Shown here: positions 8,588 to 17,726 of the stretch, in pieces
Position numbering within the stretch: position 1 is the stretch's first letter
How the letters are laid out: every line of letters begins with the position of its first letter
Notes under the pieces: generated by a model
What the model saw: the letters and a program-made list of their open reading frames with translations, nothing else
What the model was told of the DNA's origin: nothing
Databases searched by the model: none
Made by a program: the position numbers and the translations under genes
Source: Bacterioplanoides pacificum
Lineage (GTDB): Bacteria; Pseudomonadota; Gammaproteobacteria; Pseudomonadales; Oceanobacteraceae
Direction of reading: 5' to 3'
Length of the DNA stretch: 64,000 nucleotides
Assembly: GCF_042648445.1 (NCBI RefSeq)
Contig: NZ_JBHRYB010000005.1
Span: forward strand, 372,001-436,000

Positions 8588-8785
8588 TTAACAGCGTGGT
8601 TGTGTGTCATCGGTCGCCTGATCCGGCGCTTGTGGTTTTTCCGGTTCGTCATCGTCAAACAGGATCTTATGGGCCGGGGATTCCATATCATCGAACTGGC
8701 CACTGCGGACCGCCCAGAAAAAAATACCGATGGCGATGGCCAGTAACAGCAACGACAACGGAACCAGAACGTAAATAATATCCAT
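8588..8785 (-). CDS. ccoS: cbb3-type oxidase assembly protein CcoS
   Basis: A 65-residue protein with one N-terminal membrane helix (YVLVPLSLLLLAIAIGIFFW), followed by the GQFDDMESPAHKILFDDDE segment diagnostic of CcoS. It is required for fitting haem b and copper into the cbb3 oxidase. The gene is three bases downstream of ccoI and clearly in the same operon. The C-terminal tail is acidic and proline-rich, longer than the minimal family core. Confidence 0.93.
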   Translation of the reverse strand: MDIIYVLVPLSLLLLAIAIGIFFWAVRSGQFDDMESPAHKILFDDDEPEKPQAPDQATDDTQPRC

Positions 8786-8788
8786 GGA

Positions 8789-11203
8789 TCAGGTCTCTTT
8801 AGCCAGGCGTCCGATACGGTTCAGGCGCAGGGCGTTAGTAACGACAATCAGCGAGCTGAGCGACATACCAATGGCGGCGGCCCAGGGAGGAACCAGACCG
8901 GCAGCTGCGATGGGCAAAGCGACCAGATTATACAGTAATGCCCAACCGATGTTCTGACGAATAATGCGACGCGTTGCCGCAGCACCGTCGATGGCGGCCA
9001 GCAGCACTTCCAGCCGGCCATTGGTGAGGACGGTATCGGCATTGGTTTTGGCCAGATCGGTGGCTTCATTCACCGCCAGGGAGACATCCGCTCCGGCCAG
9101 CACCGGCACATCGTTAATGCCGTCACCGGCCATCAGAATCCTTTCGCCTTGTTGTTGCCAGCTGACCACCTGTTGTAACTTCTGCTCCGGGCTGACCCCA
9201 CAGGACAGTTCATCAATGCCCAGCTGTTGCGCAATACGTTGCCCGGAATGGCTTGGATCACCGGTCAGCAGTGCGGTTTTAATGCCGCGTTGCTGCAGTC
9301 CGGATACCAGCTTGGTGGCGGCTTTGCGTAATGAGTCATTCACCTGAATCCAGCCCAGCGGAGCGTGTTCGCTGGCCAGTAACAGCCACTGGCCACCATC
9401 GTCGCCGGGCGGTTGCAGGGGGGCTGGCCAGGCAAAGCCAGGATGACCGAGCTTCAGTAACTGACCGTCAATCCGGCCCTGAATGCCCTGGGCCGGAATT
9501 TGTTCAATATCGCTGGCGGCTTTTGCGCTAATGTGCTGAAACGCCTTGGCAATCGGATGACTGGCGTGTTGCTCCAGTCCGGCGGCCAGTTGCAGCAGGT
9601 GACTTTCGTCGTCACCCTGCAGCGGAATCACCTGTGACAGCGTCAGCCGGCCGAGCGTCAGGGTACCGGTTTTATCAAATACCACGCGGTCGATCTGTGG
9701 CAGGGTTTCCAGTACGTGACCTTTACTGATCAATAACCCGGCTTCACGCAACGAGGCGGTGGCGGCGGTCAGAGCGGTTGGCGTTGCCAGTGATAAGGCG
9801 CAGGGGCAGGTGACCACCAGGACGGACAAGGCAATAAAGAAGGCGTGCTCATCACCCTGCCAGGCCCAGAATGAAAATACGCTGGCGGAAATGATCAGCA
9901 CAGCGGCAACGAAGTGGCTGGCGATTTTATCGGCCAGCAGCGCGGCTTTCGGTTTTTCCTGCTGCGCCCGGTCCATTAGTCTCATAATGGTCGAAAGTTG
10001 CGCTTCGGCACCGGTGGCGGTAACCCGCATCAGCATCGGGCTCTCAACATTAAAGGTACCGCCAATCAGGGTGTCGCCGGTTTGTTTGTCGACCGGCATA
10101 TATTCGCCGGTGAGGGCGGCTTCATCGACCGAACTTTTGCCTGCGGTGACAATGCCGTCGGCGGGTATGGCGTGACCCGGGCGCAACCGCAGAATATCGC
10201 CGACGCAGATTTCTTCACTGCTGATGACCTGATCGTCGCCACCGTCGATAACCTTTACGGCCACATTCGGCAGCAGTGTCAGCAGATTATTACCGGCTTT
10301 ACCCATGCGGTGGCGGGCGCGCATCTCCAGATAACGACCCAGCAACAGGAAGAAGGTAAACATACAGACGGAGTCGAAATACACTTCCGGGCCGCGGTTA
10401 AAGGTACTCCAGATGCTGGCGCCAAAGGCCAGCCAGATGGCCAGCGATACCGGCACATCCATCGTCAGATGGCGGGTTTTCAGATCACGGACAGCGGCGA
10501 TAAAAAAGGGCCTGGCACTGAACAGCACCACTGGCAGAGTCAGAATCAGGGCGGCAAAGCGCATAAACACTTCGTACTGGGCGGCCATGCCAACGTACAA
10601 CGGCACGGACAACATCATCACCTGCATCATACCGATGCCGGCAACGGCCAGGCGGCGAATGGCCTGTTTGCTTTCGCGGCTGCGCTGGGCTTCCTGTTCG
10701 GTGGCGGAGAAGGGGCTGGCGCGGTAGCCGAGACGGTAAATGGCTTCAATCAGGCTGGATACCGCGATATCGGCGTAATGCCAGCGCACCACCAGGCGGT
10801 GGTTGGACATATTTAATACGGCATTGTCGACCCCGGGCAGCTGATTGATTCTGTGCTCGATCAGCCAGGCACAGGCGGCACAGCTGATGCCGTCGATGAT
10901 CAGGGTGGCTTCGGCCAGTTCGCCATCGCGGGCAACAAAGCTGCGTTGCAGGGCGTCGGAGTCGTATAACTTCAGGGTGTCGCGGGCGGTCAGGTCCTGG
11001 TCGTCACCGTCGGCCGGACTCAGTTCCGGCAGTTGAGTACGGTGTTTGTAATAATCCTTTAAACCGCTGGCGACGATGGTTTCGGCCACGGCTTTGCAGC
11101 CCGGACAACACATGGGACGAACCTGACCGTCGATTTCGGTGGCCCAGCGTTCGCCCTCACGGGTGGTTTCACCGCAGTGAAAACAGGATTGTTGTGTGCT
11201 CAT
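8789..11203 (-). CDS. ccoI: Copper-translocating P-type ATPase CcoI (FixI)
   Basis: Moves copper across the inner membrane for cbb3 oxidase assembly. Ordered features in 804 residues: an N-terminal cysteine-rich zinc-ribbon-like segment (CFHCG near residues 7-11 and CCPGC near 32-36), a heavy-metal-associated domain with GISCAAC, the membrane CPC motif in TCPCALS, the phosphorylation site DKTGTLT, and the GDGINDVPVL hinge. The N-terminal CxxC-CCPGC extension is typical of CcoI rather than CopA. It overlaps ccoH by four bases and is followed by ccoS. Confidence 0.94.
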   Translation of the reverse strand: MSTQQSCFHCGETTREGERWATEIDGQVRPMCCPGCKAVAETIVASGLKDYYKHRTQLPELSPADGDDQDLTARDTLKLYDSDALQRSFVARDGELAEATLIIDGISCAACAWLIEHRINQLPGVDNAVLNMSNHRLVVRWHYADIAVSSLIEAIYRLGYRASPFSATEQEAQRSRESKQAIRRLAVAGIGMMQVMMLSVPLYVGMAAQYEVFMRFAALILTLPVVLFSARPFFIAAVRDLKTRHLTMDVPVSLAIWLAFGASIWSTFNRGPEVYFDSVCMFTFFLLLGRYLEMRARHRMGKAGNNLLTLLPNVAVKVIDGGDDQVISSEEICVGDILRLRPGHAIPADGIVTAGKSSVDEAALTGEYMPVDKQTGDTLIGGTFNVESPMLMRVTATGAEAQLSTIMRLMDRAQQEKPKAALLADKIASHFVAAVLIISASVFSFWAWQGDEHAFFIALSVLVVTCPCALSLATPTALTAATASLREAGLLISKGHVLETLPQIDRVVFDKTGTLTLGRLTLSQVIPLQGDDESHLLQLAAGLEQHASHPIAKAFQHISAKAASDIEQIPAQGIQGRIDGQLLKLGHPGFAWPAPLQPPGDDGGQWLLLASEHAPLGWIQVNDSLRKAATKLVSGLQQRGIKTALLTGDPSHSGQRIAQQLGIDELSCGVSPEQKLQQVVSWQQQGERILMAGDGINDVPVLAGADVSLAVNEATDLAKTNADTVLTNGRLEVLLAAIDGAAATRRIIRQNIGWALLYNLVALPIAAAGLVPPWAAAIGMSLSSLIVVTNALRLNRIGRLAKET

Positions 11204-11703
11204 TTGGCGTTCAGTGTTATCTCTCGGCCGGCTTCAATCAGCGGATAGGCGCGAATTCGCCAGCCTTGCTCCGGGCTGTCGAGCCAGATACGGCGGCGGC
11301 TGGGTAATTCGATGTCGTTGACGCCAGCGTAGCTGCCATCGAGCATACGCTGTAACAGTAAGGTAGCGTCCTGATCTTCCAGAGTTGGGTGAATCAGCTG
11401 CATGGTTAACGTGTTGGGGTATTCGTCGAGGTAGCCATCCAGCTCCAGGCGTACTTCGTCGGCGGTAAATATTGCGCTGGCGTTGATTTGTAAGCGCGCG
11501 GCTTTTTCATCGTGGGCTTTGTTTTCGGTAAAACTGACGCCGTCTTTATAATAACTGTCGCTGACCAGAGAATCCTTGGTTTGCAGCGCGGTATATAACA
11601 TCACGCCGCCCCAGATCACAGCCAGCAGTGGAATACCGGCAATAATCAGCATCAGAGGCTCCTGATACCAGCGGGTCAGTGGTTCTTGATTCTCAGGTTT
11701 CAT
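11200..11703 (-). CDS. ccoH: cbb3 oxidase assembly protein CcoH (FixH family)
   Basis: A 167-residue protein with one N-terminal membrane helix (about residues 18-40) followed by a periplasmic domain. The segment SLVSDSYYKDG after the helix is the FixH hallmark. It is thought to stabilise CcoI and aid subunit assembly. Its stop overlaps the ccoI start by four bases. A terminator stands between it and ccoG, so ccoHIS may have a separate promoter within 11704-11753 or depend on read-through. Confidence 0.88.
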   Translation of the reverse strand: MKPENQEPLTRWYQEPLMLIIAGIPLLAVIWGGVMLYTALQTKDSLVSDSYYKDGVSFTENKAHDEKAARLQINASAIFTADEVRLELDGYLDEYPNTLTMQLIHPTLEDQDATLLLQRMLDGSYAGVNDIELPSRRRIWLDSPEQGWRIRAYPLIEAGREITLNAK

Positions 11704-11753
11704 AATTTACTCAGTATTCGGATGGTCAGCGCCAGGCGCCGTTTGCGAGCTGT

Positions 11754-11789
11754 AAAAAAACCGCCCAAGTTTAACCACTCAGGCGGTTT
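11754..11789 (-). terminator. Terminator after ccoG
   Basis: Read on the minus strand: AAACCGCC, about 16 bases, GGCGGTTTTTTT. It is just downstream of the ccoG stop, separating ccoG from ccoHIS. Confidence 0.75.
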
Positions 11790-11812
11790 GTCACTAGCGC
11801 TCTTGCGTTTTT

Positions 11813-13231
11813 TTACTGACGCGGAGCAATAAAGGTACTTTCTTTGCGGGCAAATTCCTCACCGCTGGCCTTGTGGGTAATAACAAAGGTGATGGCGGTT
11901 TTACTGCTACGCAACGGGGTTGTGGCCGGATCAACTTCGAGTGTCAGGGTCACCTCCTCGATATCGTTAACATCCAGTGTGTACTCAGTGGCTGCGTTCA
12001 GCTGTGCGCCGTCCAGCCCCTCGACACTGAGCAGGTACGTCTCAGGCGATTGAGACATATTCATCAGCTTCAGCATGTAGGCATTTTTGACGGTGTCATT
12101 GGCTGTTTCTGTGTACAGCGTATTGCGTGGGCGCTCAACATCCAGCTCGAACGGTGTGCGGGTGATCATGGTGTAGGCCAGGCCACCAATCATGGCAAGT
12201 AGCATTGCCGCATAACCAATCAGCCGTGGACGGAAGAAATGTGTCTTTTGGCCTTCCAGTTCATTTTCTGTGGTGTAGCGGATCAGGCCTTTAGGTTTGT
12301 CCAGTTTTTCCATGATGGAATCACAGGCGTCGATGCACAACGCGCAGCCAATACACTGATATTGCAGACCATCACGGATATCGATACCGGTCGGACACAC
12401 CTGCACACATAACGAACAGTCGACACAGTCCCCCAGTTGCTTCTGCGCTTCGGCATCTTTTTCTTTTTTCGAGCGTTTGCCGCGTGGTTCGCCGCGGTTA
12501 AAGTCGTAAGACACCGCCAGAGTGTCGGCATCGTACATGACGGACTGGAAACGGGCGTAGGGGCACATATAAATACACACCTGTTCGCGCATCCAGCCGG
12601 CGTTGATGTAAGTGGCGGCGGTAAAAAAGGCAATCCAGAATACCCCCCAGCCGTTGACGTCAAACGCCAGCATGTCCGGGATCAGCTCGCGGATCGGGGT
12701 GAAGTAGCCAACAAAGGTCACACCGGTCCAGAGCGCAACCACCAGCCAGGCGATGTGTTTAATGGCTTTTTTCCGTACCTTAGTGGCCGACATCGGCTCT
12801 TTATCGAGTTTAATACGCTGATTACGTGTACCTTCGGCCCGCTCCTCGATCCACATAAAAATAAATGACCAGGCCGATTGCGGGCAGGTATAACCACACC
12901 AGATACGACCGGCCAGATTAGTGATGGTAAACAGGCCGTAGGCACAGATAATCAGCAACGCGGCCAGCAGCGGGAAATCCTGTGGCCAGAAGGTCATACT
13001 AAAAATATGGAACTGACGGGCGGGCAGATCAAAATACACCGCCTGACGACCGTCCCAGGTTAACCAGGCGGTACCAAAGTAGCCCAGCATTAGGGCCCAC
13101 AAAGAATAAGAACGGATTTTCTGAAACAGCCCTTCGATTTCACGAACGTAAATCTTCTGGCGTTTTTCATACATGCTTTGCGATTGTTTGGCGGATGGGG
13201 GCGTAACGTCCTTAACCGGAATATTACTCAT
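11813..13231 (-). CDS. ccoG: Cytochrome c oxidase accessory protein CcoG
   Basis: Membrane iron-sulfur protein involved in copper reduction and handling for cbb3 oxidase. The 472 residues contain about five membrane segments, an N-terminal CGYTCPQ motif, and two ferredoxin-type cysteine clusters (CVDCSLCVQVCP and CIGCALCIDACD) around residues 255-300, then a C-terminal FixG immunoglobulin-like domain. It follows ccoP after 273 bases containing a strong terminator and a possible promoter, so it is a separate transcription unit. Confidence 0.94.
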   Translation of the reverse strand: MSNIPVKDVTPPSAKQSQSMYEKRQKIYVREIEGLFQKIRSYSLWALMLGYFGTAWLTWDGRQAVYFDLPARQFHIFSMTFWPQDFPLLAALLIICAYGLFTITNLAGRIWCGYTCPQSAWSFIFMWIEERAEGTRNQRIKLDKEPMSATKVRKKAIKHIAWLVVALWTGVTFVGYFTPIRELIPDMLAFDVNGWGVFWIAFFTAATYINAGWMREQVCIYMCPYARFQSVMYDADTLAVSYDFNRGEPRGKRSKKEKDAEAQKQLGDCVDCSLCVQVCPTGIDIRDGLQYQCIGCALCIDACDSIMEKLDKPKGLIRYTTENELEGQKTHFFRPRLIGYAAMLLAMIGGLAYTMITRTPFELDVERPRNTLYTETANDTVKNAYMLKLMNMSQSPETYLLSVEGLDGAQLNAATEYTLDVNDIEEVTLTLEVDPATTPLRSSKTAITFVITHKASGEEFARKESTFIAPRQ

Positions 13232-13380
13232 AACAGCAAATCACCTTATTGGCTCGTTGGCGTTTAACACCGGTCGGTCAGGTCGGAAACCCGGCCAGGC
13301 AGGTGGCAATCTTATGGCAGCGGTCAGTGCTGCCGCCGGAACGCCGTCTCTCATTCAGCGTTCTCTTATATAACGCACAA

Positions 13381-13386
13381 ATTATA
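13381..13386 (-). promoter_or_regulatory. Possible -10 box of a ccoG promoter
   Basis: A perfect TATAAT on the minus strand about 150 bases before ccoG and just after the ccoP terminator. No good -35 hexamer is visible at 17 bases, so activation by a regulator is possible. A second TATATA lies about 15 bases further downstream. Confidence 0.3.
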
Positions 13387-13411
13387 TAGGCCATGGACAG
13401 GGCCGATAATG

Positions 13412-13438
13412 AAAAAAGCGGCTTTAAGCCGCTTTTTT
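13412..13438. terminator. Bidirectional-type terminator after ccoNOQP
   Basis: Near-perfect palindrome: AAAAAAGCGGCTT, one T, AAGCCGCTTTTTT. It lies about 70 bases past the ccoP stop and has a T run on both strands. Confidence 0.85.
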
Positions 13439-13504
13439 CTGGTTTTATTGTCTTAGCTCAACCTTCGCCAGCAGGGGTATTCCGGTTGAGCCGGACAGGC
13501 CTTT

Positions 13505-14425
13505 TTATTTCTGAGACAGAGAATAAATATAGGCCGCTACCACGTGGATCTTCTGATCCGTGTTGGTATCCCAGATTTCACCAAAGGCTGGCATCTTACC
13601 GTTACGACCATTCTTCAGAGTGAAGGTGATGTCTTTGGTAGAGCCGCCGTACAGCCATACGTCGTCAGTCAGGTTCGGTGCGCCAACTAGTTGGTTACCG
13701 GTACCATCCGCCGCGTGACAGACCTTGCACAGCTGCTGATATTTCGGCGCTGCGCGCTCGGCCGCTGTAGCATCGTGCTTCAGGCCAGACAGAGAACGAA
13801 CGTATTCGGTCATGTCGGCAACGCCGTCTTCACCCAACACACCACCCCAGGGCGGCATGGCACCCTGACGACCGTGCTTGATGGTCTGAATGATGTTTTC
13901 CGGTTTGCCGCCGTACAACCAGTCGTGGTCGGTCAGGTTCGGGAAACCTTTGGTGCCGGTTGCATCCGTCTGGTGACAGATGGTGCAGTTGCTCATAAAC
14001 AGGCGCTTACCGGTTTCCATGGCTTCTTTGTCTTTAGCCAGTTCAGCTACCGGGACAGCCGCGTATTTATTGAACAGCGGCGCGACGTCTTTTTCGAACG
14101 CCTGAACTTCCGCTTTCCACTGGTTTTCGGAAGACCAGGTCACTTGTTCGCCGTCAACTTCAACCGTCAGCAGGCCGTTCCAGTTGCCCAGGCCATAGAC
14201 ACCCAGATAACCAAAACCAAACACGATGGTTGCCCAGAACATAAATACCCACCAGCGTGGCAGCGGGTTATCCAGTTCCTGAATACCGTCGTACTCATGA
14301 CCAGTGGTCTGGTCGGTTTCGTCTTTACGCTGGCCTTTACTGGTGTATTGAATCAGTACGCCGCAACCAATAATGGATCCCAGTACGATGACGGCGACCC
14401 ACCAATGCCAAAATGTTTCTAACAT
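13505..14425 (-). CDS. ccoP: cbb3-type cytochrome c oxidase subunit III CcoP (dihaem)
   Basis: Membrane-anchored dihaem cytochrome c that feeds electrons to the catalytic subunit. In 306 residues there are two N-terminal hydrophobic segments and two c-type haem sites, CTICH (about residue 149) and CKVCH (about residue 236), each with downstream methionine ligands (GAMPPWG and GKMPAFG). Its start is two bases after the ccoQ stop. Confidence 0.96.
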   Translation of the reverse strand: MLETFWHWWVAVIVLGSIIGCGVLIQYTSKGQRKDETDQTTGHEYDGIQELDNPLPRWWVFMFWATIVFGFGYLGVYGLGNWNGLLTVEVDGEQVTWSSENQWKAEVQAFEKDVAPLFNKYAAVPVAELAKDKEAMETGKRLFMSNCTICHQTDATGTKGFPNLTDHDWLYGGKPENIIQTIKHGRQGAMPPWGGVLGEDGVADMTEYVRSLSGLKHDATAAERAAPKYQQLCKVCHAADGTGNQLVGAPNLTDDVWLYGGSTKDITFTLKNGRNGKMPAFGEIWDTNTDQKIHVVAAYIYSLSQK

Positions 14426-14427
14426 AG

Positions 14428-14607
14428 TTATTTACTCCGATCTTTATCGTCGTGCAGCGGCATTCCATCATCATTGTTCTGGAATGGAATGTGAGCATCG
14501 TCTTCAAATCGTTTTTTGCGGCTGGAACCATAGGCCCACCACAGGATTCCGCTGAAAGCTATCAGGGCGAATACGGAGCCCAGTCCGCGCACGTCGTTAA
14601 TATCCAT
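14428..14607 (-). CDS. ccoQ: cbb3-type cytochrome oxidase subunit IV CcoQ
   Basis: A 59-residue protein starting MDINDVRGLG with a single membrane helix (SVFALIAFSGILWWAYG), a basic SSRKKRFEDDA segment, and a polar acidic tail. Size, composition and position between ccoO and ccoP identify it as CcoQ, the small stabilising subunit. Its stop lies two bases before the ccoP ATG and its start four bases after ccoO. Confidence 0.9.
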   Translation of the reverse strand: MDINDVRGLGSVFALIAFSGILWWAYGSSRKKRFEDDAHIPFQNNDDGMPLHDDKDRSK

Positions 14608-14611
14608 GGGA

Positions 14612-15220
14612 TTACCGTTTAGTGACTACTGTGCCCAGTTGCTGCAGGTAAGCAACCAGTGCTTCGATTTCAGTGGTACCGTCAACTGCGTCTTTAGCAC
14701 CTTCGATGTCTTCATCTGTGTACGGTACACCGACCATACGCAGAGCTTTCATCTTGTTTGGTGTGTCACGGCCATCGACTTTGTTTTCGAATAACCATGG
14801 GTAAGACGGCATGATGGACTCAGGTACAACATCACGTGGGTTGTACATGTGAGCACGGTGCCATTCGTCGGAGTAACGACCACCTACACGCGCCAGATCC
14901 GGACCGGTACGCTTGGAACCCCACAGGAACGGGTGCTCGTAAACGTGTTCGCCGGAAACGGTGTAAGGACCGTAACGTTCGGTTTCTGCACGGAACGGAC
15001 GAACCATCTGGGTGTGACATACGTGACAACCTTCACGGATGTAGATATCACGACCTTCCAGTTCAACAGCGCTCAGTGGCTCCAGACCTTCAACCGGTGT
15101 GGTTGTGTCGTCGTGCCAGAACAGTGGAACAATTTCCGCCATGCCACCCCAGCTGAGTGCGATAACAATCATTATCACCATCAGGGGTAAGCTGCGTTCG
15201 ATATCATCATGCTTAATCAT
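14612..15220 (-). CDS. ccoO: cbb3-type cytochrome c oxidase subunit II CcoO (monohaem)
   Basis: A 202-residue membrane-anchored cytochrome c. One N-terminal membrane helix is followed by the single c-haem motif CHVCH in the REGCHVCHTQMVRPF block, the most conserved region of CcoO. It carries electrons between CcoP and CcoN. It lies 14 bases after ccoN in the ccoNOQP operon. Confidence 0.96.
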   Translation of the reverse strand: MIKHDDIERSLPLMVIMIVIALSWGGMAEIVPLFWHDDTTTPVEGLEPLSAVELEGRDIYIREGCHVCHTQMVRPFRAETERYGPYTVSGEHVYEHPFLWGSKRTGPDLARVGGRYSDEWHRAHMYNPRDVVPESIMPSYPWLFENKVDGRDTPNKMKALRMVGVPYTDEDIEGAKDAVDGTTEIEALVAYLQQLGTVVTKR

Positions 15221-15234
15221 AGTTCTCTTACTCC

Positions 15235-16668
15235 TTAAGCCTGAGCAGGTGCCGCAGCGATTGCTTGTTTTTTGGCGTCACGAATCGTCATATAGACGTT
15301 GTAAGCCATCACGAACATACCCAGCAGGAACAGACCGCCACCGATAACACGAACCACATAACCTGCGTGTGATGCTTCAACCGATTCAACGAAGCTGTAG
15401 GTCAGGGTGCCGTCGGAGTTAACTGCACGCCACATCAGGCCCTGCATAATACCGTTCACCCACAGAGCTGCGATGTACAGTACGGTGCCGATAGTCGACA
15501 GCCAGAAGTGTGTGTTGATCAGTTTGAGGGAATACATGTCACCGGCTTTACGGCCAAACATGATAGGAATCAGGTGATACAGCGCACCGATAGAAACCAT
15601 AGCAACCCAGCCCAGAGCACCGGAGTGTACGTGACCAATGGTCCAGTCGGTGTTGTGAGACAGTGCGTTAACCGTTTTGATTGACATCATCGGACCTTCG
15701 AAGGTCGACATGCCGTAGAACGACAGAGACACAACCAGGAACCGCAGGATAGGGTCGTTACGCAGTTTGTGCCATGCACCAGACAGCGTCATCATACCGT
15801 TGATCATACCGCCCCAGCTTGGTGCCAGCAGGATCAGAGACATCACCATACCGGCAGTTTGTGCCCAGTCTGGCAGTGCGGAGTAGTGCAGGTGGTGACC
15901 ACCGGCCCAGACGTAGATGGAAATCAGTGCCCAGAAGTGAACGATCGACAGACGGTAAGAATATACCGGACGACCCGCTTGTTTCGGCACGAAGTAGTAC
16001 ATAATGCCCAGGAAGCCCGCGGTCAGGAAGAAACCAACGGCGTTGTGACCCCACCACCACTGAATCATGGCGTCGATGGTGCCTGCCCAGACAGAATAAG
16101 ATTTGGTCAGAGAAACCGGTACTGACAGGTTGTTACCCACGTACAGGATAGCGATCATGATCATAAAGGCGGCGAAGAACCAGTTGGCAACATAGATGTG
16201 GCTTTCTTTACGGATAGCCACCGTGCCAAGGAAGTTCACCACATAAGCAACCCAGACCAGAGTGACCAGAATATCGATTGGCCATTCCAGCTCAGCGTAT
16301 TCTTTGGTAGAGGTCATACCCAGAGGCAGTGTGATGGCCGCCGCCACAATCACGGCATTCCAGCCCCAGAAAGTGAAAGATGCCAGCGTGTCTGAGAACA
16401 GACGGGTGCGACAGGTACGTTGCACAATGTAGTAGGAGGTTGCAAATAAAGCAGAGCCACCAAAGGCGAAAATAACCGCATTGGTATGTAACGGACGCAA
16501 ACGGCCGAACGATAACCAAGGGGTATCAAAGTTTAAAGCAGGCCATGCCAGCTGAGCAGCGATTAATACACCAACTGCCATGCCAACAATGCCCCAGACT
16601 ACAGTCATGATGGCAAACTGTCTTACCACCTTGTAGTTGTACTCGGGATGGTCAAATGCTGTGCTCAT
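15235..16668 (-). CDS. ccoN: cbb3-type cytochrome c oxidase subunit I CcoN
   Basis: Catalytic subunit of the high-affinity terminal oxidase, with 12 expected membrane helices in 477 residues. Histidine ligands are visible in RPLHTNA (low-spin haem b), WWWGHNAVGF (CuB ligand helix), GGHHLHY (CuB pair), and HVHSGALGW (haem b3). It is the first gene of ccoNOQP and has a candidate Anr site about 270 bases upstream. Confidence 0.97.
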   Translation of the reverse strand: MSTAFDHPEYNYKVVRQFAIMTVVWGIVGMAVGVLIAAQLAWPALNFDTPWLSFGRLRPLHTNAVIFAFGGSALFATSYYIVQRTCRTRLFSDTLASFTFWGWNAVIVAAAITLPLGMTSTKEYAELEWPIDILVTLVWVAYVVNFLGTVAIRKESHIYVANWFFAAFMIMIAILYVGNNLSVPVSLTKSYSVWAGTIDAMIQWWWGHNAVGFFLTAGFLGIMYYFVPKQAGRPVYSYRLSIVHFWALISIYVWAGGHHLHYSALPDWAQTAGMVMSLILLAPSWGGMINGMMTLSGAWHKLRNDPILRFLVVSLSFYGMSTFEGPMMSIKTVNALSHNTDWTIGHVHSGALGWVAMVSIGALYHLIPIMFGRKAGDMYSLKLINTHFWLSTIGTVLYIAALWVNGIMQGLMWRAVNSDGTLTYSFVESVEASHAGYVVRVIGGGLFLLGMFVMAYNVYMTIRDAKKQAIAAAPAQA

Positions 16669-16910
16669 GATCAGATTCCATTTAACAGCGAGGGTTGAGG
16701 GTTAAAAAATCGGTGCGACATTATCCGCCCTGAAATTACTATTTGCAATCAAAGGCAGAAAAAACGCCTGATTTTCAGCAGCTTAAGCCACTTTTTTCTG
16801 GACCAGAAATCATGCTGTTGAGAATGCTTATCAGCTACTGTTTCAACATCCCGTGTTCTGATCCGCCGTTTGCGCAGTTACATTAACCATTCGCTTTAAC
16901 GACACCCTGC

Positions 16911-16951
16911 ATATTAAATTGGTGCTCTGTCAAAATATTGATATAACGCAA
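16911..16951 (-). promoter_or_regulatory. Candidate Anr/Fnr-dependent promoter of ccoNOQP
   Basis: On the minus strand, TTGCGTTATATCAA (16938-16951) matches the TTGAT-N4-ATCAA site at eight of ten defined bases. A TATAAT-like TAATAT (16911-16916) lies with its centre 31 bases from the centre of the site, which is within one base of the -41.5 geometry of class II Fnr promoters. The remaining leader to ccoN (16669-16910) shows no gene. Activation of cbb3 genes by Anr/Fnr is established; its operation here is inferred. Confidence 0.55.
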
Positions 16952-17021
16952 GAGTCTTCCGGAAGTTCCCCAAGAAATTCCCTTATAAATTCAATGGTTA
17001 AGACCCAGGCAGGAAATAGTG

Positions 17022-17657
17022 ATGTTGGTTTTGCAGGATGGCCCGGCCGCTGGCCCGTTAATTATTCTGGCGCACGGTGCCGGCGCCGGTGCCGACAGTG
17101 ATTTTATGCAACAGCTGGCCGCAGGCCTGGCGACACATGGCTGTTCGGTGTTGCGCTTCGAGTTTCCTTATATGACGAAGCGCCGTGAAGACGGCAAAAA
17201 ACGACCACCGGACCGGGCGCCGATACTGCTACAGGCCTTTGCTGAGGTGGTGGCACAACAACAGCGCCCGTGTGTGATTGCCGGCAAATCCATGGGTGGA
17301 CGTATGGCGACCTTGCTGGCCTGTGACGACCAGCTTACGGCGGGTATCCGGCAGCAGATTAAAGGCGTTGCTGCGCTGGGTTATCCGTTTCATCCGCCGG
17401 GCAAACCGGAGTTGTTGCGGACGGCCCATCTGCAGGACTTTGGCGACCCGTTATTTATCGCCCAGGGCACGCGTGATGCGATGGGCAGTCGCGAGGAGGT
17501 TGCTGGTTACCCGCTGGGTGCGGCGATTCAGTGGTTGTGGCTGGAGGATGGCAATCACGATCTGAAGCCGCGTAAGGCCAGTGGTTACTGCCATCAGGAT
17601 CATATAAACGCCGCCATTAAAGGGTTGGCGGATTTTGCTTTTCAGTGTCTTGCCTGA
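17022..17657 (+). CDS. Alpha/beta hydrolase, KANL3/Tex30-like
   Basis: Cytoplasmic hydrolase of about 211 residues. An AHGAGAGADS oxyanion-type loop follows the first strand; the nucleophile elbow is GKSMGG (about residue 88) and a late DGNHD supplies the catalytic histidine. These fit the small KANL3/Tex30 branch of alpha/beta hydrolases (related to dienelactone hydrolases). I place the start at the ATG at 17022, six bases after AGGAA; a GTG one codon earlier is also in frame. Substrate unknown. It is divergent from the ccoNOQP promoter and followed by a terminator. Confidence 0.75.
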   Translation: MLVLQDGPAAGPLIILAHGAGAGADSDFMQQLAAGLATHGCSVLRFEFPYMTKRREDGKKRPPDRAPILLQAFAEVVAQQQRPCVIAGKSMGGRMATLLACDDQLTAGIRQQIKGVAALGYPFHPPGKPELLRTAHLQDFGDPLFIAQGTRDAMGSREEVAGYPLGAAIQWLWLEDGNHDLKPRKASGYCHQDHINAAIKGLADFAFQCLA

Positions 17658-17672
17658 GGTTCGTGTGGCGAT

Positions 17673-17710
17673 AAAAACACCCGCTGTCCTGCCGGGATGC
17701 GGGCGTTTTT
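17673..17710. terminator. Terminator between convergent genes
   Basis: Arms AAAAACACCCGC and GCGGGCGTTTTT (one mismatch) around a 14-base loop, between the hydrolase gene and the convergent ABM-domain gene. Confidence 0.7.
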
Positions 17711-17726
17711 GTTATGCGGCGGTCAT

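Noticed and set aside
9998..10816. A 272-residue open frame opposite ccoI
   Set aside because: Shadow of a conserved gene; low-complexity Gly/His/Gln composition, no ribosome binding site, no recognisable domain.
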